Source of the DNA: an uncultured Paracoccaceae bacterium | GTDB taxonomy: Bacteria > Pseudomonadota > Alphaproteobacteria > Rhodobacterales > Rhodobacteraceae | Assembly: GCA_938002605.1 (NCBI GenBank) | Contig: CALLAF010000006.1 | Span: 90,889 to 154,888, forward strand | Direction: 5' to 3' | Length of the DNA stretch: 64,000 bases | Shown: one piece after another, positions 19,061-28,005 of the stretch | Layout: the number at the start of each line of letters is the position of its first letter | Numbering within the stretch: the first letter of the stretch is position 1 | Position numbers and translations under genes: made by a program | The notes under the pieces: generated by a model | Database searches by the model: none | What the model was told of the DNA's origin: nothing | What the model saw: the letters and a program-made list of their open reading frames with translations, nothing else

Positions 19061-19540
19061 TCAATGCTGCGTCCAGCCAGATGGCGGATGTGTTGGCTTT
19101 TTATCTCCAGTTACATCCTGAAAATCGCCGTCTATGACTTGATCTTGAGGGTGGTGCGGTCGCTGTTGCGTCCCACCAGTGCTAAATGTCGCGACTTTTA
19201 CCTTGGAACGCCCCCAGACATAGGCCGCTTGGCGCACCTTTGGCACCAAAAGAGAAAGCCCAACAATATCTGTAAAAAAACCTGGTGTTAGCAAAAGAGC
19301 CCCAGAAAACAGGATCATCGCGCCATTGGCCAAAGATTCAGAGGGATCTTGCATCTGCGAAAACGATTGTTGCAACTTGCCAAGTTCGCGCAACCCTTGT
19401 TGGCGCACTAAGTACGACCCTACGATGGCGGTGGTCAGGACGATCAAAAGCGTCCACCAAATCCCGATTATTCCGCCAACCTGTATAAACAGTGCAATTT
19501 CGATCATGGGGACCGCGATAAATGCGAGCAATAGCCACAT
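19061..19540 (-). CDS. fxsA: FxsA-family membrane protein
   Basis: FxsA is an inner-membrane protein that relieves F-plasmid exclusion of phage T7 in E. coli; its native role is unclear. The 159-aa product has four hydrophobic segments in the conserved layout, including FIQVGGIIGIWWTL and the LLLTPGFFTDIVGLSLLVP loop, and a hydrophilic tail. It diverges from the Tim44-like gene and lies 58 nt upstream of secB on the same strand. Confidence 0.88.
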   Translation of the reverse strand: MWLLLAFIAVPMIEIALFIQVGGIIGIWWTLLIVLTTAIVGSYLVRQQGLRELGKLQQSFSQMQDPSESLANGAMILFSGALLLTPGFFTDIVGLSLLVPKVRQAAYVWGRSKVKVATFSTGGTQQRPHHPQDQVIDGDFQDVTGDKKPTHPPSGWTQH

Positions 19541-19652
19541 GGGTGGGGTGCCTTTCTAAACTTGTTCCGGGCAAGGTGGACTTGGCCCTATACAGCACCT
19601 ACATAGGGTTGGACCGGGCAGTTTTCCATGCCCCACCTTGATTGAGGCCCTG

Positions 19653-20309
19653 ATGAACTCTTTTGTTGAACTCTTGGTGCTTGCTGGCATCGCCGTTTTT
19701 TTGATCCTGCGCCTGCGTGGTGTTTTGGGCACGCGCGAAGGTTTCGAAAAACCTGTCGCACGCCAACCGCAAGAAGACCGCCGTAAAAAACCTAATCTTG
19801 AAATCGTACAAGATGGCCCCGATTGGGATATCAACGATCACGTAGCCGAAGGAAGTGATGCCGCGATCGCGCTGGCCGCGATGAAACGCGTTGATCCATC
19901 GTTCAACGTTTCTGAATTCTTGACCGGCGCGCGTGGCGCCTATGAAATGATTTTGATGGCGTTTGAAAAAGGCGACCTGAATGAAATCAAAGCCTTCATT
20001 TCAGATGAAGTCTACGAAGCATTTGCATTTGTTGTCGAAGATCGCAAAGCCAAAGGGCTGACCGTTGATGCCACGTTCATTGGTGTAAGCGATATGTCAC
20101 TGGTTGAGGCAGAATTTGACGATGCCACGAAAGAGGCAGAAATCTCAGTACGCTTTAAATCTGAAATGACTTCAGTTGTGCGCGATATTGGCGGTGATAT
20201 CGTCGAAGGTAGCGATAAAGAAGTGAAGCGTCAGAAAGATACTTGGACATTCTCACATCACATGGATGCAGATGATCCAAATTGGAAGTTGGTCGCGACA
20301 GGCGAATAA
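19653..20309 (+). CDS. Tim44/TimA-like domain inner-membrane protein
   Basis: Bacterial relatives of mitochondrial Tim44 carry an N-terminal membrane anchor and a C-terminal Tim44 domain; the function is poorly known. The anchor is FVELLVLAGIAVFLILRLRGVLG and the domain starts near FNVSEFLTGARGAYEMILMAFEKGDLNEIKAF. I use the ATG at 19653, preceded by GAGG; an in-frame TTG 15 nt upstream is less likely. The mltA start region overlaps or closely follows its end, so the two, with the Smr gene, appear cotranscribed. Confidence 0.88.
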   Translation: MNSFVELLVLAGIAVFLILRLRGVLGTREGFEKPVARQPQEDRRKKPNLEIVQDGPDWDINDHVAEGSDAAIALAAMKRVDPSFNVSEFLTGARGAYEMILMAFEKGDLNEIKAFISDEVYEAFAFVVEDRKAKGLTVDATFIGVSDMSLVEAEFDDATKEAEISVRFKSEMTSVVRDIGGDIVEGSDKEVKRQKDTWTFSHHMDADDPNWKLVATGE

Positions 20310-20323
20310 GGTGCAGGCAGGCT

Positions 20324-21235
20324 ATGGCCGGACTGACATATACGGAAAAATCGTTTGACGATTTAAACGGATGGGCGGCTGATGATCATCAGGCCGCCCT
20401 TGATGTTTTTCTACATAGCAGTGCCGGATGGGCAGAAATTGCGGCTTCTGCTTCGTCGGCGCGTGTTTTCTTTGAAGAGCATTTTCAACCCGTTTTGATT
20501 GAAGATGGCGCAGCTATGGTTTTCACCGGGTACTTTGAACCTGAACTCAGCGGCTCGCGTAAAAAGACTGATCAATTTCATGTGCCGGTCTATGCGCTCC
20601 CGCAAGATCCTACAGCATATTCACGCCGCCAAATCGACGAGCACGCGCCGCTTGCGGGACAAGGTTTAGAGATTGCATGGCTTTCTGACCCCGTTGACCT
20701 GTTCTTTTTGCAAGTGCAGGGATCGGGCCGGATTTGTTTGCCGGATGGGTCAATGATGCGCGTCGGATTTGCTGGTAAAAATGGCCGAGACTATACCTCT
20801 ATCGGTAAGATACTGATTGCCCGAGGTGTAACAAATGTGAACCCTGAGACAATTCGGACATGGGTACGCGAACACGGAACAGCGCTTTTGTGGGAAAATG
20901 AAAGTTACGTGTTTTTCCGCGAAATTACGCAAGTGCCTGCTGATCAAGGACCAATTGGGGCAATGGGAAAATCAATAACAGCTGACCGGTCGATTGCGGT
21001 CGACCCCAATTTTACGTCGCTTGGGTCACCGGTATGGATTGAACGCGATGGCATGGAACGGTTGATGGTTGCCCAAGATACAGGATCCGCGATCAAAGGA
21101 GCGCAGCGCGCAGATATATTTTTTGGCACAGGTGCAAAGGCGGGTGCAATGGCCGGACAGGTCAATGACGGGGGGCGGATGATTACCCTCATCCCACGCA
21201 AACATGCACGTAAATTGATTGGGCGGATGTCCTAA
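20324..21235 (+). CDS. mltA: MltA-type lytic transglycosylase, no visible signal peptide
   Basis: MltA cleaves peptidoglycan between MurNAc and GlcNAc. The protein shows the MltA and 3D domains: FTGYFEPELSGSR, VQGSGRI, and the catalytic 3D motif AQDTGSAIKGAQRADIFFG containing the essential aspartate. From the ATG at 20324 (MAGLTYTEKSF, 303 aa) there is no signal peptide or lipobox, although the enzyme should work in the periplasm; a TTG start at 20282 adds only charged residues. Either export uses another route, the signal has been lost, or relatives in this order also lack it. Confidence 0.88.
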   Translation: MAGLTYTEKSFDDLNGWAADDHQAALDVFLHSSAGWAEIAASASSARVFFEEHFQPVLIEDGAAMVFTGYFEPELSGSRKKTDQFHVPVYALPQDPTAYSRRQIDEHAPLAGQGLEIAWLSDPVDLFFLQVQGSGRICLPDGSMMRVGFAGKNGRDYTSIGKILIARGVTNVNPETIRTWVREHGTALLWENESYVFFREITQVPADQGPIGAMGKSITADRSIAVDPNFTSLGSPVWIERDGMERLMVAQDTGSAIKGAQRADIFFGTGAKAGAMAGQVNDGGRMITLIPRKHARKLIGRMS

Positions 21236-21822
21236 TGCGTCGCCCTCGTAATCTTTCTGACGAAGAACGCGCACTTTGGGATCGGGTCGCTGAACGTGCA
21301 GTCCCGCTTGAACCCAACGCTGCTGCGCCGGAACCCAAACCGATCAAATCAAAGCCAAAGCCACGCGATATTGGGCATACGCCGCTTCCAAATTTCAAGG
21401 TTGGCCAAAAAGCAAACGCGCACCGCCCGCATGATATATTGCCGGGTGTGACAGAGCGGTTGAACCGTGCGCCCGTGCATATGGATCATAAATCCTTTGG
21501 TAAAATGCGGCGCGGGAAATTGGTGCCAGAAGCGCGGATCGATTTGCATGGTATGACAATGAACGAAGCACACCCCGAATTGGTGGCGTTTATTTTGGGA
21601 TCACATGCAGTTGGTCGGCGGCTAGTTTTGGTGATTACGGGTAAAGGCAAGGACCGCGACGACGGTGGCCCAATTCCAACGCGTCAAGGCGTGCTGCGTC
21701 ACCAAGTGCCGCAATGGCTGGCGCTTCCGCCTTTAAATCATGCTATTTTGCAGGTGACGCCCGCGCATTTGAAACACGGCGGGCATGGCGCCTATTACGT
21801 TTATCTACGGCGCAGCAGGTAG
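21235..21822 (+). CDS. Smr-domain protein
   Basis: The Smr domain is a small nuclease/DNA-RNA binding module related to the C-terminus of MutS2. This 195-aa protein has a Pro/Lys-rich linker, then the DLHGMTMNEAH motif at about residues 102-112 and GKGKDRDDGG, the two Smr signature segments. It overlaps mltA by 1 nt (TAATG) and so is translationally coupled to it. The cellular role is unknown. Its end overlaps the convergent MFS gene by 18 nt. Confidence 0.9.
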   Translation: MRRPRNLSDEERALWDRVAERAVPLEPNAAAPEPKPIKSKPKPRDIGHTPLPNFKVGQKANAHRPHDILPGVTERLNRAPVHMDHKSFGKMRRGKLVPEARIDLHGMTMNEAHPELVAFILGSHAVGRRLVLVITGKGKDRDDGGPIPTRQGVLRHQVPQWLALPPLNHAILQVTPAHLKHGGHGAYYVYLRRSR

Positions 21823-23046
21823 CCGTAGGGTCGCCGCGCGAAGCGCTGGGATCATGGCAATCGACCCAATCACAAATGTTGCCGAATAGAAAAGCAACTG
21901 TGTTTCAAACCTGACGCCTATATCGATCAACCAACCAGACAGCCCCGGCCCAATAGCAGACCCCAACACCATGAGCGCAACCGCCGCTGATTTGATTGAT
22001 CCAATGTGGGCTGTGCCGAAATATGTGCTCCAGACAGATCCGGGCAATGTCGACTGGCCACCACCCGCAAGCCCCATCAAGATCACGCCTAACGCTGACC
22101 AGGCGATTGTTGGGGCGAATGCATGCACGATGAAGGCAATAGAATAGGGCAGCAAATAAAGCGGTAATAACCGCCCGGCCCCAAATTTATCCACGGCCCA
22201 GCCAAACAAAAACGTGGACCCCATGAAAGTGAATGTCCCCAAAGGAAAGACAGCGACAAGGTTCAGGTGCTCCCATCCTTTAATCTCAGCAAAATGGACT
22301 TGGTGGAACCAAAACGTCGTGGCGAACATTGGGAATAGCGCCATCGTTGGGGCTAGTGTCCAGAATAGCGGATGACGTAATGCCTGCGCGCGGGTCCAGT
22401 GCTTATCGTCCATCCCGGCAGCGTTGTCTGTTTTTGCAGTTGCTTGGGGTGTGCGTTCTAGCTTTAGCAATCGCCATATCACGGGGATCATGATCAAGAT
22501 GAACCCAGCAAATCCCATCCAAATGATGCGCCATGGAAGATATGATTTAAGCCAAACACTTGAAAGTGGAAGAGCTGCCTCTGCGGTAACAAATCCAACC
22601 GTAGAAATAGCGAGCGCGCGTCCTCGCGTCGCGATGAACCAGCGCGAAATTGAGACAATGGAAATTGTACTGGTCATGCCTTGGCCAAAAAATCTGAGGC
22701 AAAATATGATGATGAATAGCCCGATAACATGGGTGTTCAGCGCCATTGCAAGACATGAAAACGCTAAACAAGTCAGAACAACCACGCTGATGGATCGCGC
22801 CCGAAATCGGTCAGTGAGCCCACCAGCAAAGACCATAACGCCTGCCGACACCATCGTGGCGGCCATATAGATCAGCCCCCAATCCCCGTTGGATAATCCA
22901 TATTCCGCACGGATTTCTCCGGCGAAGGCTGCGATCAGAAAGGTTTGTCCAAAGCTTGATAGGAATGACAAAAGCGCCCCAACCGCGAGATAGGGCGCAT
23001 TGTCACGGATAAACCGGATATAAGGGGCGAATGATGTCATGCGCAT
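21805..23046 (-). CDS. Major facilitator superfamily transporter
   Basis: A predicted 12-helix permease of about 413 aa. The GGLTDRFRARSI loop between helices 2 and 3 is the MFS motif A region, and a central hydrophilic loop divides the two halves. Substrate cannot be told from sequence; the nearest pattern is the nitrate/oxalate-type MFS subgroup. Start choice is uncertain: ATG at 23046 or 23040 begins just ahead of the first helix, while an upstream start would add only a short hydrophilic segment. Confidence 0.85.
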   Translation of the reverse strand: MRMTSFAPYIRFIRDNAPYLAVGALLSFLSSFGQTFLIAAFAGEIRAEYGLSNGDWGLIYMAATMVSAGVMVFAGGLTDRFRARSISVVVLTCLAFSCLAMALNTHVIGLFIIIFCLRFFGQGMTSTISIVSISRWFIATRGRALAISTVGFVTAEAALPLSSVWLKSYLPWRIIWMGFAGFILIMIPVIWRLLKLERTPQATAKTDNAAGMDDKHWTRAQALRHPLFWTLAPTMALFPMFATTFWFHQVHFAEIKGWEHLNLVAVFPLGTFTFMGSTFLFGWAVDKFGAGRLLPLYLLPYSIAFIVHAFAPTIAWSALGVILMGLAGGGQSTLPGSVWSTYFGTAHIGSIKSAAVALMVLGSAIGPGLSGWLIDIGVRFETQLLFYSATFVIGSIAMIPALRAATLRLPAAP

Positions 23047-23100
23047 TTGGTGATCGTGCATCACACAAAAGGGAAGCCCCAATCGCGTGATGTCACAAAA

Positions 23101-24408
23101 TTACAAGACGTAGCGGCTGACGTCAGTTGAGCGGGAAAGCGCACCAAGGTGTTCTTCGACAAACGCCGCATCCACGGTTATTTCATCGCCGCTTCGGTCT
23201 GGCGCGTTGAAGGATAGGTCTTCGAACACACGCTCCACCACAGTGTAAAGCCGCCGTGCACCGATGTTTTCAACGGATTCATTGACTTCGGCAGCTATTT
23301 TGGCAAGCGCAGTGATCCCTTCGGGAGCGAATGTCACGGTGACTTCTTCTGTGTTCATTAGCGCGGTGTATTGCAGAGTTAGCGCGTTGTCTGTTTCGGT
23401 CAGGATGCGGACGAAATCACCTTCGGTCAGCGCTTGCAATTCAACGCGGATCGGTAGGCGACCCTGAAGTTCAGGCAGCAGATCCGAAGGTTTGGCCACG
23501 TGGAATGCACCGGATGCGATGAATAGAATATGGTCGGTCTTGATCGGCCCGTGTTTGGTGGAAACGGTTGTGCCCTCGATCAACGGCAGTAGATCGCGCT
23601 GCACACCTTCGCGGGAAACGTCAGCGCCACGCGCATCGGACTTTGCGCAAACCTTGTCGATTTCATCCAAGAAAACGATGCCGTTTTGTTCAACCGCTTC
23701 TAGTGCGGCTTTGGTCACGGTTTCGTCGTCCAGCAGTTTGTCGGCCTCATCTGCGATCAGGGCTTCATAGCTTTCGGCGACAGTCATCTGTTTCTTAACT
23801 GTACGGCCACCGCCCATTTTTCCGAACAATTCACCAAGGTTCATCATGCCGCCCATGCCACCGGGCTGGCCGGGGATTTCAAAACCGCCCATTGGGTTGG
23901 ATGTATCGGTCAGCTCAAGTTCGATCACTGTGTTATCAAGTTCGCCGGCCTTAAGTTTCCGGCGAAACATATCACGCGTGGCGTCGCGGGCGTCAGTGCC
24001 AGCAACAGCTGAAATAACGCGGTCTTCGGCGGCTTGGTGGGCTTTGGCTTTGACGTCTTCGCGCATATGTTCGCGGGTGTCCAAAATCGCCGTATCGACC
24101 AGATCACGTATAATCTGTTCAACATCACGACCGACATAGCCAACTTCGGTGAATTTGGTGGCTTCAACTTTGATAAATGGCGCGCGGGCGAGTTTTGCTA
24201 AGCGACGGCTGATTTCGGTTTTGCCAACGCCAGTTGGCCCAATCATCAGGATATTCTTTGGGTAAACTTCATCACGTAGATCATCGCCTAATTGCTTGCG
24301 GCGCCAACGGTTGCGCAGTGCCACAGCCACGGCGCGTTTGGCGTCGTTCTGGCCGATAATAAACCGATCAAGTTCGGATACGATTTCGCGGGGGGTCAGG
24401 TCTGTCAT
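23101..24408 (-). CDS. hslU: ATP-dependent protease ATPase subunit HslU
   Basis: AAA+ unfoldase that feeds substrates to the HslV protease. The 435-aa protein has Walker [10 protein letters not shown], the GYVGRD pore loop, the intermediate I domain, Walker [11 protein letters not shown], and ends in SRYVL, the C-terminal tail that docks into HslV. The hslV gene is on the same strand but separated by about 1.6 kb with two unrelated genes, instead of the usual adjacent pair. Confidence 0.97.
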   Translation of the reverse strand: MTDLTPREIVSELDRFIIGQNDAKRAVAVALRNRWRRKQLGDDLRDEVYPKNILMIGPTGVGKTEISRRLAKLARAPFIKVEATKFTEVGYVGRDVEQIIRDLVDTAILDTREHMREDVKAKAHQAAEDRVISAVAGTDARDATRDMFRRKLKAGELDNTVIELELTDTSNPMGGFEIPGQPGGMGGMMNLGELFGKMGGGRTVKKQMTVAESYEALIADEADKLLDDETVTKAALEAVEQNGIVFLDEIDKVCAKSDARGADVSREGVQRDLLPLIEGTTVSTKHGPIKTDHILFIASGAFHVAKPSDLLPELQGRLPIRVELQALTEGDFVRILTETDNALTLQYTALMNTEEVTVTFAPEGITALAKIAAEVNESVENIGARRLYTVVERVFEDLSFNAPDRSGDEITVDAAFVEEHLGALSRSTDVSRYVL

Positions 24409-24416
24409 GTCAGTCC

Positions 24417-25484
24417 TTAAGCATGAGATGGAGGTAGACGATGCAGCGGGATAAACCCGGGCATCAGTTTAAGCACACGGGCACGGATCCGTTCCCAGAA
24501 CGCACCAAGCAATAGAAGCACAATTCCCAGGATCAGAACCGTCAGGGCGGCCCCGTCCCCATCAAGGATCGTGGCGGCCAACGCAACGATATAGCCAATA
24601 GCGGCAATCAAGAATGATCGCCGATCGATGACAATGGCGACAATTGCAAAAAGCGTAAGGAATGCAAGCAGCACAAGATTTGCCCCCGATGAATCGCGGT
24701 CCAACAGTGAAAGTGCGACAGTGTTTACCAGCGCGGGCGCGGCGACAACATGCAGCCAAAACCCATTGGCGCTGCGCCGGGTGACGCGGTGCGGGTCGCT
24801 CATGTCGAATATCATGGCGACGGCAAAGACCAGCAACCCCAAGGCCAAGGTGATCCACGCAAATGGCCCACCAGCGGACAAAAGGAAGAAATCACTGATG
24901 TCATTTACTTGCCCACCGCGGCTGGCCGCATAGACAATAGCAACGATAAACAATCCGACGGCGATCATCGCCATCGCAAAAGGCACGCGGAACCGCCACC
25001 AATAGACGAATAGCGCAAGCGTTGCGATAAACAGCGGCAAGGGCACGCTGGAATAATCATTCTGCGCGATCATAAACGGTTCGGTCATCACGGCGATGAA
25101 TCCAAAGGCGGCGTTTGATGCAAACATAACTGATAGCGCGATTGCAGGGGCAACCATGCGTCGTTTGCGCACGAAATATTCAGACAGCGACCACAAAAGC
25201 CCCGCCCCAATGAGCGCAACAACTGCAGCGTATTCCTGTAAATCAACGATGCTGTCACCAAGCGCAAGCGAGACAACCCCCATCCATCCAACCGATAGGA
25301 TCAGCATCCCGATCACAATGAAGATTTCGTTGAAACCTTTGAACAGCTCAAACGGTTCATCTCCGGGATCAAGATTTTCACGCGCTCCACGTCGGCTATC
25401 AGTCAGCGTAATGAGTCCCGCGGCCTGCTTTTCATTGATCAGTCCGCTTGCTACGGCAGCGCGAATATCATCATGTTCAATCAT
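24417..25484 (-). CDS. DUF2157-like multi-pass membrane protein
   Basis: The soluble N-terminus ([21 protein letters not shown]) is followed by about ten predicted membrane helices over 355 aa, a layout like DUF2157 proteins of unknown function. I chose the ATG at 25484 because AAAGGA lies at the right distance; earlier starts are weaker. It ends 9 nt before hslU on the same strand, so the two may be cotranscribed. Confidence 0.7.
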   Translation of the reverse strand: MIEHDDIRAAVASGLINEKQAAGLITLTDSRRGARENLDPGDEPFELFKGFNEIFIVIGMLILSVGWMGVVSLALGDSIVDLQEYAAVVALIGAGLLWSLSEYFVRKRRMVAPAIALSVMFASNAAFGFIAVMTEPFMIAQNDYSSVPLPLFIATLALFVYWWRFRVPFAMAMIAVGLFIVAIVYAASRGGQVNDISDFFLLSAGGPFAWITLALGLLVFAVAMIFDMSDPHRVTRRSANGFWLHVVAAPALVNTVALSLLDRDSSGANLVLLAFLTLFAIVAIVIDRRSFLIAAIGYIVALAATILDGDGAALTVLILGIVLLLLGAFWERIRARVLKLMPGFIPLHRLPPSHA

Positions 25485-25646
25485 CGGCATTCCTTTGGTT
25501 GGGCCATACCTAAGCGTTGTGATGGATAACGCCAAGTGTGCCGCGTTTCTTTTGCTGTAAATTGCAAAGCTTCACAAACGCGTGGGGGTGATTGTTTGAA
25601 AATCAGCCCACTGTAGGATCAACCAAATATGAAGGGGAGAGTTTAA

Positions 25647-26012
25647 ATGAACAGACGTAACTTTATCGCCGTTTTACTTGGAACTGCCGCCGCGCCTGCC
25701 TTTGCGGGTGGTCATGGCCGTTTGGGCACATGGGAAGGGATAAACGGGCACACGGTCACCGGTACAGCCGAGATTGCGGGTAGCTCCGTGAATCTTCTGT
25801 CTGATTTTGTCTTTGATGGCGCGCCAGATCCTAAAATCGCACTAGGCAAGGATGGTGTATATGATCCAGCCACAATCATGGGGCCACTCGAAAACTTTGA
25901 AGGCGCATCTCAGTTTACTGCCCCCGAGGGGATCGATACTTCTGACTACAACGAAGTCTGGGTTTGGTGCGAAGAATTCAGCGTCGGCTTAGCAATCGCG
26001 CCGATCGGTTAA
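25647..26012 (+). CDS. Secreted DM13-like domain protein
   Basis: A 121-aa protein with an N-terminal signal peptide ([20 protein letters not shown]; twin Arg present). The body has the DM13 pattern: [28 protein letters not shown], and a C-terminal [13 protein letters not shown] strand with the single conserved Cys. DM13 domains are proposed redox or adhesion modules. The gene converges with hslV, overlapping it by 4 nt, and has its own GGGAGAG ribosome-binding site. No functional link to the protease is evident. Confidence 0.7.
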   Translation: MNRRNFIAVLLGTAAAPAFAGGHGRLGTWEGINGHTVTGTAEIAGSSVNLLSDFVFDGAPDPKIALGKDGVYDPATIMGPLENFEGASQFTAPEGIDTSDYNEVWVWCEEFSVGLAIAPIG

Positions 26013-26563
26013 CCGATGCTTTCGACCGTCAATTTGCCGTTGGTATAAACACAAATATCAGCGGCAATTGCCATCGCTTTGCGGGCGACCTCTTCGGCGT
26101 CTAGATCGGTATCCATCATCGCGCGCCCAGCAGCTAAGGCAAAGTTTCCGCCTGATCCGATCGCAGCAATGTCGTGTTCGGGTTCTAGAACATCGCCTGC
26201 ACCCGTGATCACAAACAGATCTTTGCCATCGGTGACGATCAACATTGCCTCTAGTTTCTGTAAATATTTGTCGGTGCGCCAGTCCTTGGCAAGATCGACG
26301 CTCGCCCGGGCCAGTTGGCCGGGGGTCGCTTCTAGCTTTGTTTCAAGCCGTTCCAGCAAGGTAAATGCATCAGCGGTTGATCCGGCAAATCCGACAACCA
26401 CATCTTGACCACCCGGTGACAGGCGGCGCACCTTGCGCGCGGTGCCTTTGATAACGGTTTGGCCAAGGCTGACCTGCCCGTCGCCCGCGATCACAACTTT
26501 ACCATTTTTGCGCACGCCAATAATTGTGGTGCCGTGCCAACCGGGGAATTCTTCGCGGGTCAT
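26009..26563 (-). CDS. hslV: ATP-dependent protease peptidase subunit HslV
   Basis: N-terminal-threonine peptidase that forms the double hexamer of the HslUV protease. The 184-aa protein has a 10-11-residue propeptide followed by [22 protein letters not shown]; the catalytic Thr is T12 or T13 after propeptide removal. The [14 protein letters not shown] loop typical of HslV is present. It is monocistronic here and separate from hslU. Confidence 0.96.
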   Translation of the reverse strand: MTREEFPGWHGTTIIGVRKNGKVVIAGDGQVSLGQTVIKGTARKVRRLSPGGQDVVVGFAGSTADAFTLLERLETKLEATPGQLARASVDLAKDWRTDKYLQKLEAMLIVTDGKDLFVITGAGDVLEPEHDIAAIGSGGNFALAAGRAMMDTDLDAEEVARKAMAIAADICVYTNGKLTVESIG

Positions 26564-26666
26564 AATAATCGTCTCCTTGCGGGTTGGCTTCTATATGGCT
26601 GCACGTGTTCGTGCAGACAACCCCAACAGCTTGTTCAGATGATGATGTGGTTGTAGCGTCGGGATT

Positions 26667-27575
26667 ATGAGCGATGAAAAGACAGTCACATTTTATTTGA
26701 ACGCAAAAATGCGCCGGCAAGCCGAGAGCGGCAACCAGAATTTTATTGGCCAAATGGGTGCAGTGCTTACGGCGGCGGGTTTTGATCTGGCTTATGATCA
26801 CAACGATGAATTGGGGCGGTTGCAAGCGATGTCGCGACCGGGGCGCAGCCTGTTTTTAATGGATGATCCGGTCGACGCGCGTGGGCTGACGCTGCGCAAA
26901 ACTTACGTGGGTCCCTTTTGGCATATTGAAAAGCAAAGCAAACGTTGGGATTGGCCCGTTGCACGCACCGCATTTGACGGCGCTCTGGTGGATTCACAAA
27001 GGGCGCAAAGATTTTACCGGCGATGGCGCAGTAAACTTTTTTGGGGGGAACCCAAGCAGGGTGGGTTTGTGTTCATGCCGCTTCAAGGGCGGCTTACCAC
27101 CCGGCGTTCATTTCAGTTTTGTAGTCCCATCGATATGGTCAAAGCCACCTTGCAGCATGAACCAAAGCGCGAAATCATCGTGACGCTGCACCCGTCAGAA
27201 ACCTATAGCCAAACCGAAATGGACGCGTTGACGAAGCTGACCGAAACTTATGATCAGCTATCAGTGCAAACAGGCAAAACGGATCCGTTGCTACGGGATT
27301 GCGATTACATAGTTACCCAGAATTCGAGTCTTGGGTTTCACGGCTATTTTCTTGAAAAGCCGCTGGTCTTATTTGGCAAAACAGATTTCCATCATATCGC
27401 GTTGAATGTGGATCAGATGGGCGTAGCAAATGCCTTTGCCGCGCGCGGAAAGCATGCGCCTGATTATGCTGCCTATCTCTATTGGTTTTTACAAAAACAA
27501 GCGATCAACGCGGGCCGCCCTGAAACGCAAGCGACCATCCGTGACGCGCTTTTGCGGCATGGTTGGCCAGTTTAA
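26667..27575 (+). CDS. Capsular polysaccharide export/biosynthesis-like protein
   Basis: A 302-aa soluble protein. Its second half has the LHPSETYS and TQNSSLGFHGYFLEKPLVLFGKTDFHHIA pattern seen in KpsS/KpsC-type capsule proteins, several of which are sugar transferases. No other capsule gene is nearby, and no signal peptide or membrane segment is visible. It diverges from hslV across about 100 bp and converges on trxA. The exact activity is unknown. Confidence 0.6.
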   Translation: MSDEKTVTFYLNAKMRRQAESGNQNFIGQMGAVLTAAGFDLAYDHNDELGRLQAMSRPGRSLFLMDDPVDARGLTLRKTYVGPFWHIEKQSKRWDWPVARTAFDGALVDSQRAQRFYRRWRSKLFWGEPKQGGFVFMPLQGRLTTRRSFQFCSPIDMVKATLQHEPKREIIVTLHPSETYSQTEMDALTKLTETYDQLSVQTGKTDPLLRDCDYIVTQNSSLGFHGYFLEKPLVLFGKTDFHHIALNVDQMGVANAFAARGKHAPDYAAYLYWFLQKQAINAGRPETQATIRDALLRHGWPV

Positions 27576-27604
27576 AACGAAAAAGGGCGCCACATTGGGC
27601 GCCC
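27574..27604 (-). terminator. Intrinsic terminator after trxA
   Basis: On the minus strand GGGCGCC and its complement form a 7-bp GC-rich stem with a 6-nt loop, followed by CTTTTTCGTTTT. It lies 22 nt after the trxA stop codon and ends the leftward tsaE-to-trxA gene train. Confidence 0.8.
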
Positions 27605-27625
27605 GATATTCAGAATTTTAATTGC

Positions 27626-27946
27626 TTAGATGGATTCGTCGATCCAGCCTTGCAGGGCCGCTTTGGGTGCCGCGCCTGTTTTGTTTGAAACGACTTCGCC
27701 GCCTTTAAACATGAACAAGGCAGGAATGCCGCGCACGCCCATTTGTGATGGTGAATTTGGGTTTTCGTCGACGTTGACTTTGACGATTTTGACCTTGCCT
27801 TCGTATTCAGCGGACAATTCTTCGAGCGCTGGGCCGATTTGTTTACATGGGCCACACCATTCTGCCCAGAAGTCTACGACAACAGGGATGTCTGACTGGC
27901 GCACTTCGGCGTCAAAGGTTGCGTCGGTTACTGCTACAGTTGCCAT
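27626..27946 (-). CDS. trxA: Thioredoxin 1
   Basis: General cytoplasmic dithiol reductant. The 106-aa protein has the WCGPC active site in [11 protein letters not shown], followed by the cis-Pro loop [11 protein letters not shown]. It is the last gene before an intrinsic terminator and lies 60 nt downstream of addA, as in many relatives. Confidence 0.97.
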   Translation of the reverse strand: MATVAVTDATFDAEVRQSDIPVVVDFWAEWCGPCKQIGPALEELSAEYEGKVKIVKVNVDENPNSPSQMGVRGIPALFMFKGGEVVSNKTGAAPKAALQGWIDESI

Positions 27947-28005
27947 TGGGCTGCTCCTTGGCGAATATCATTGGATTGTGAACCTATGTACCTGCCCCGC
28001 TTTGG

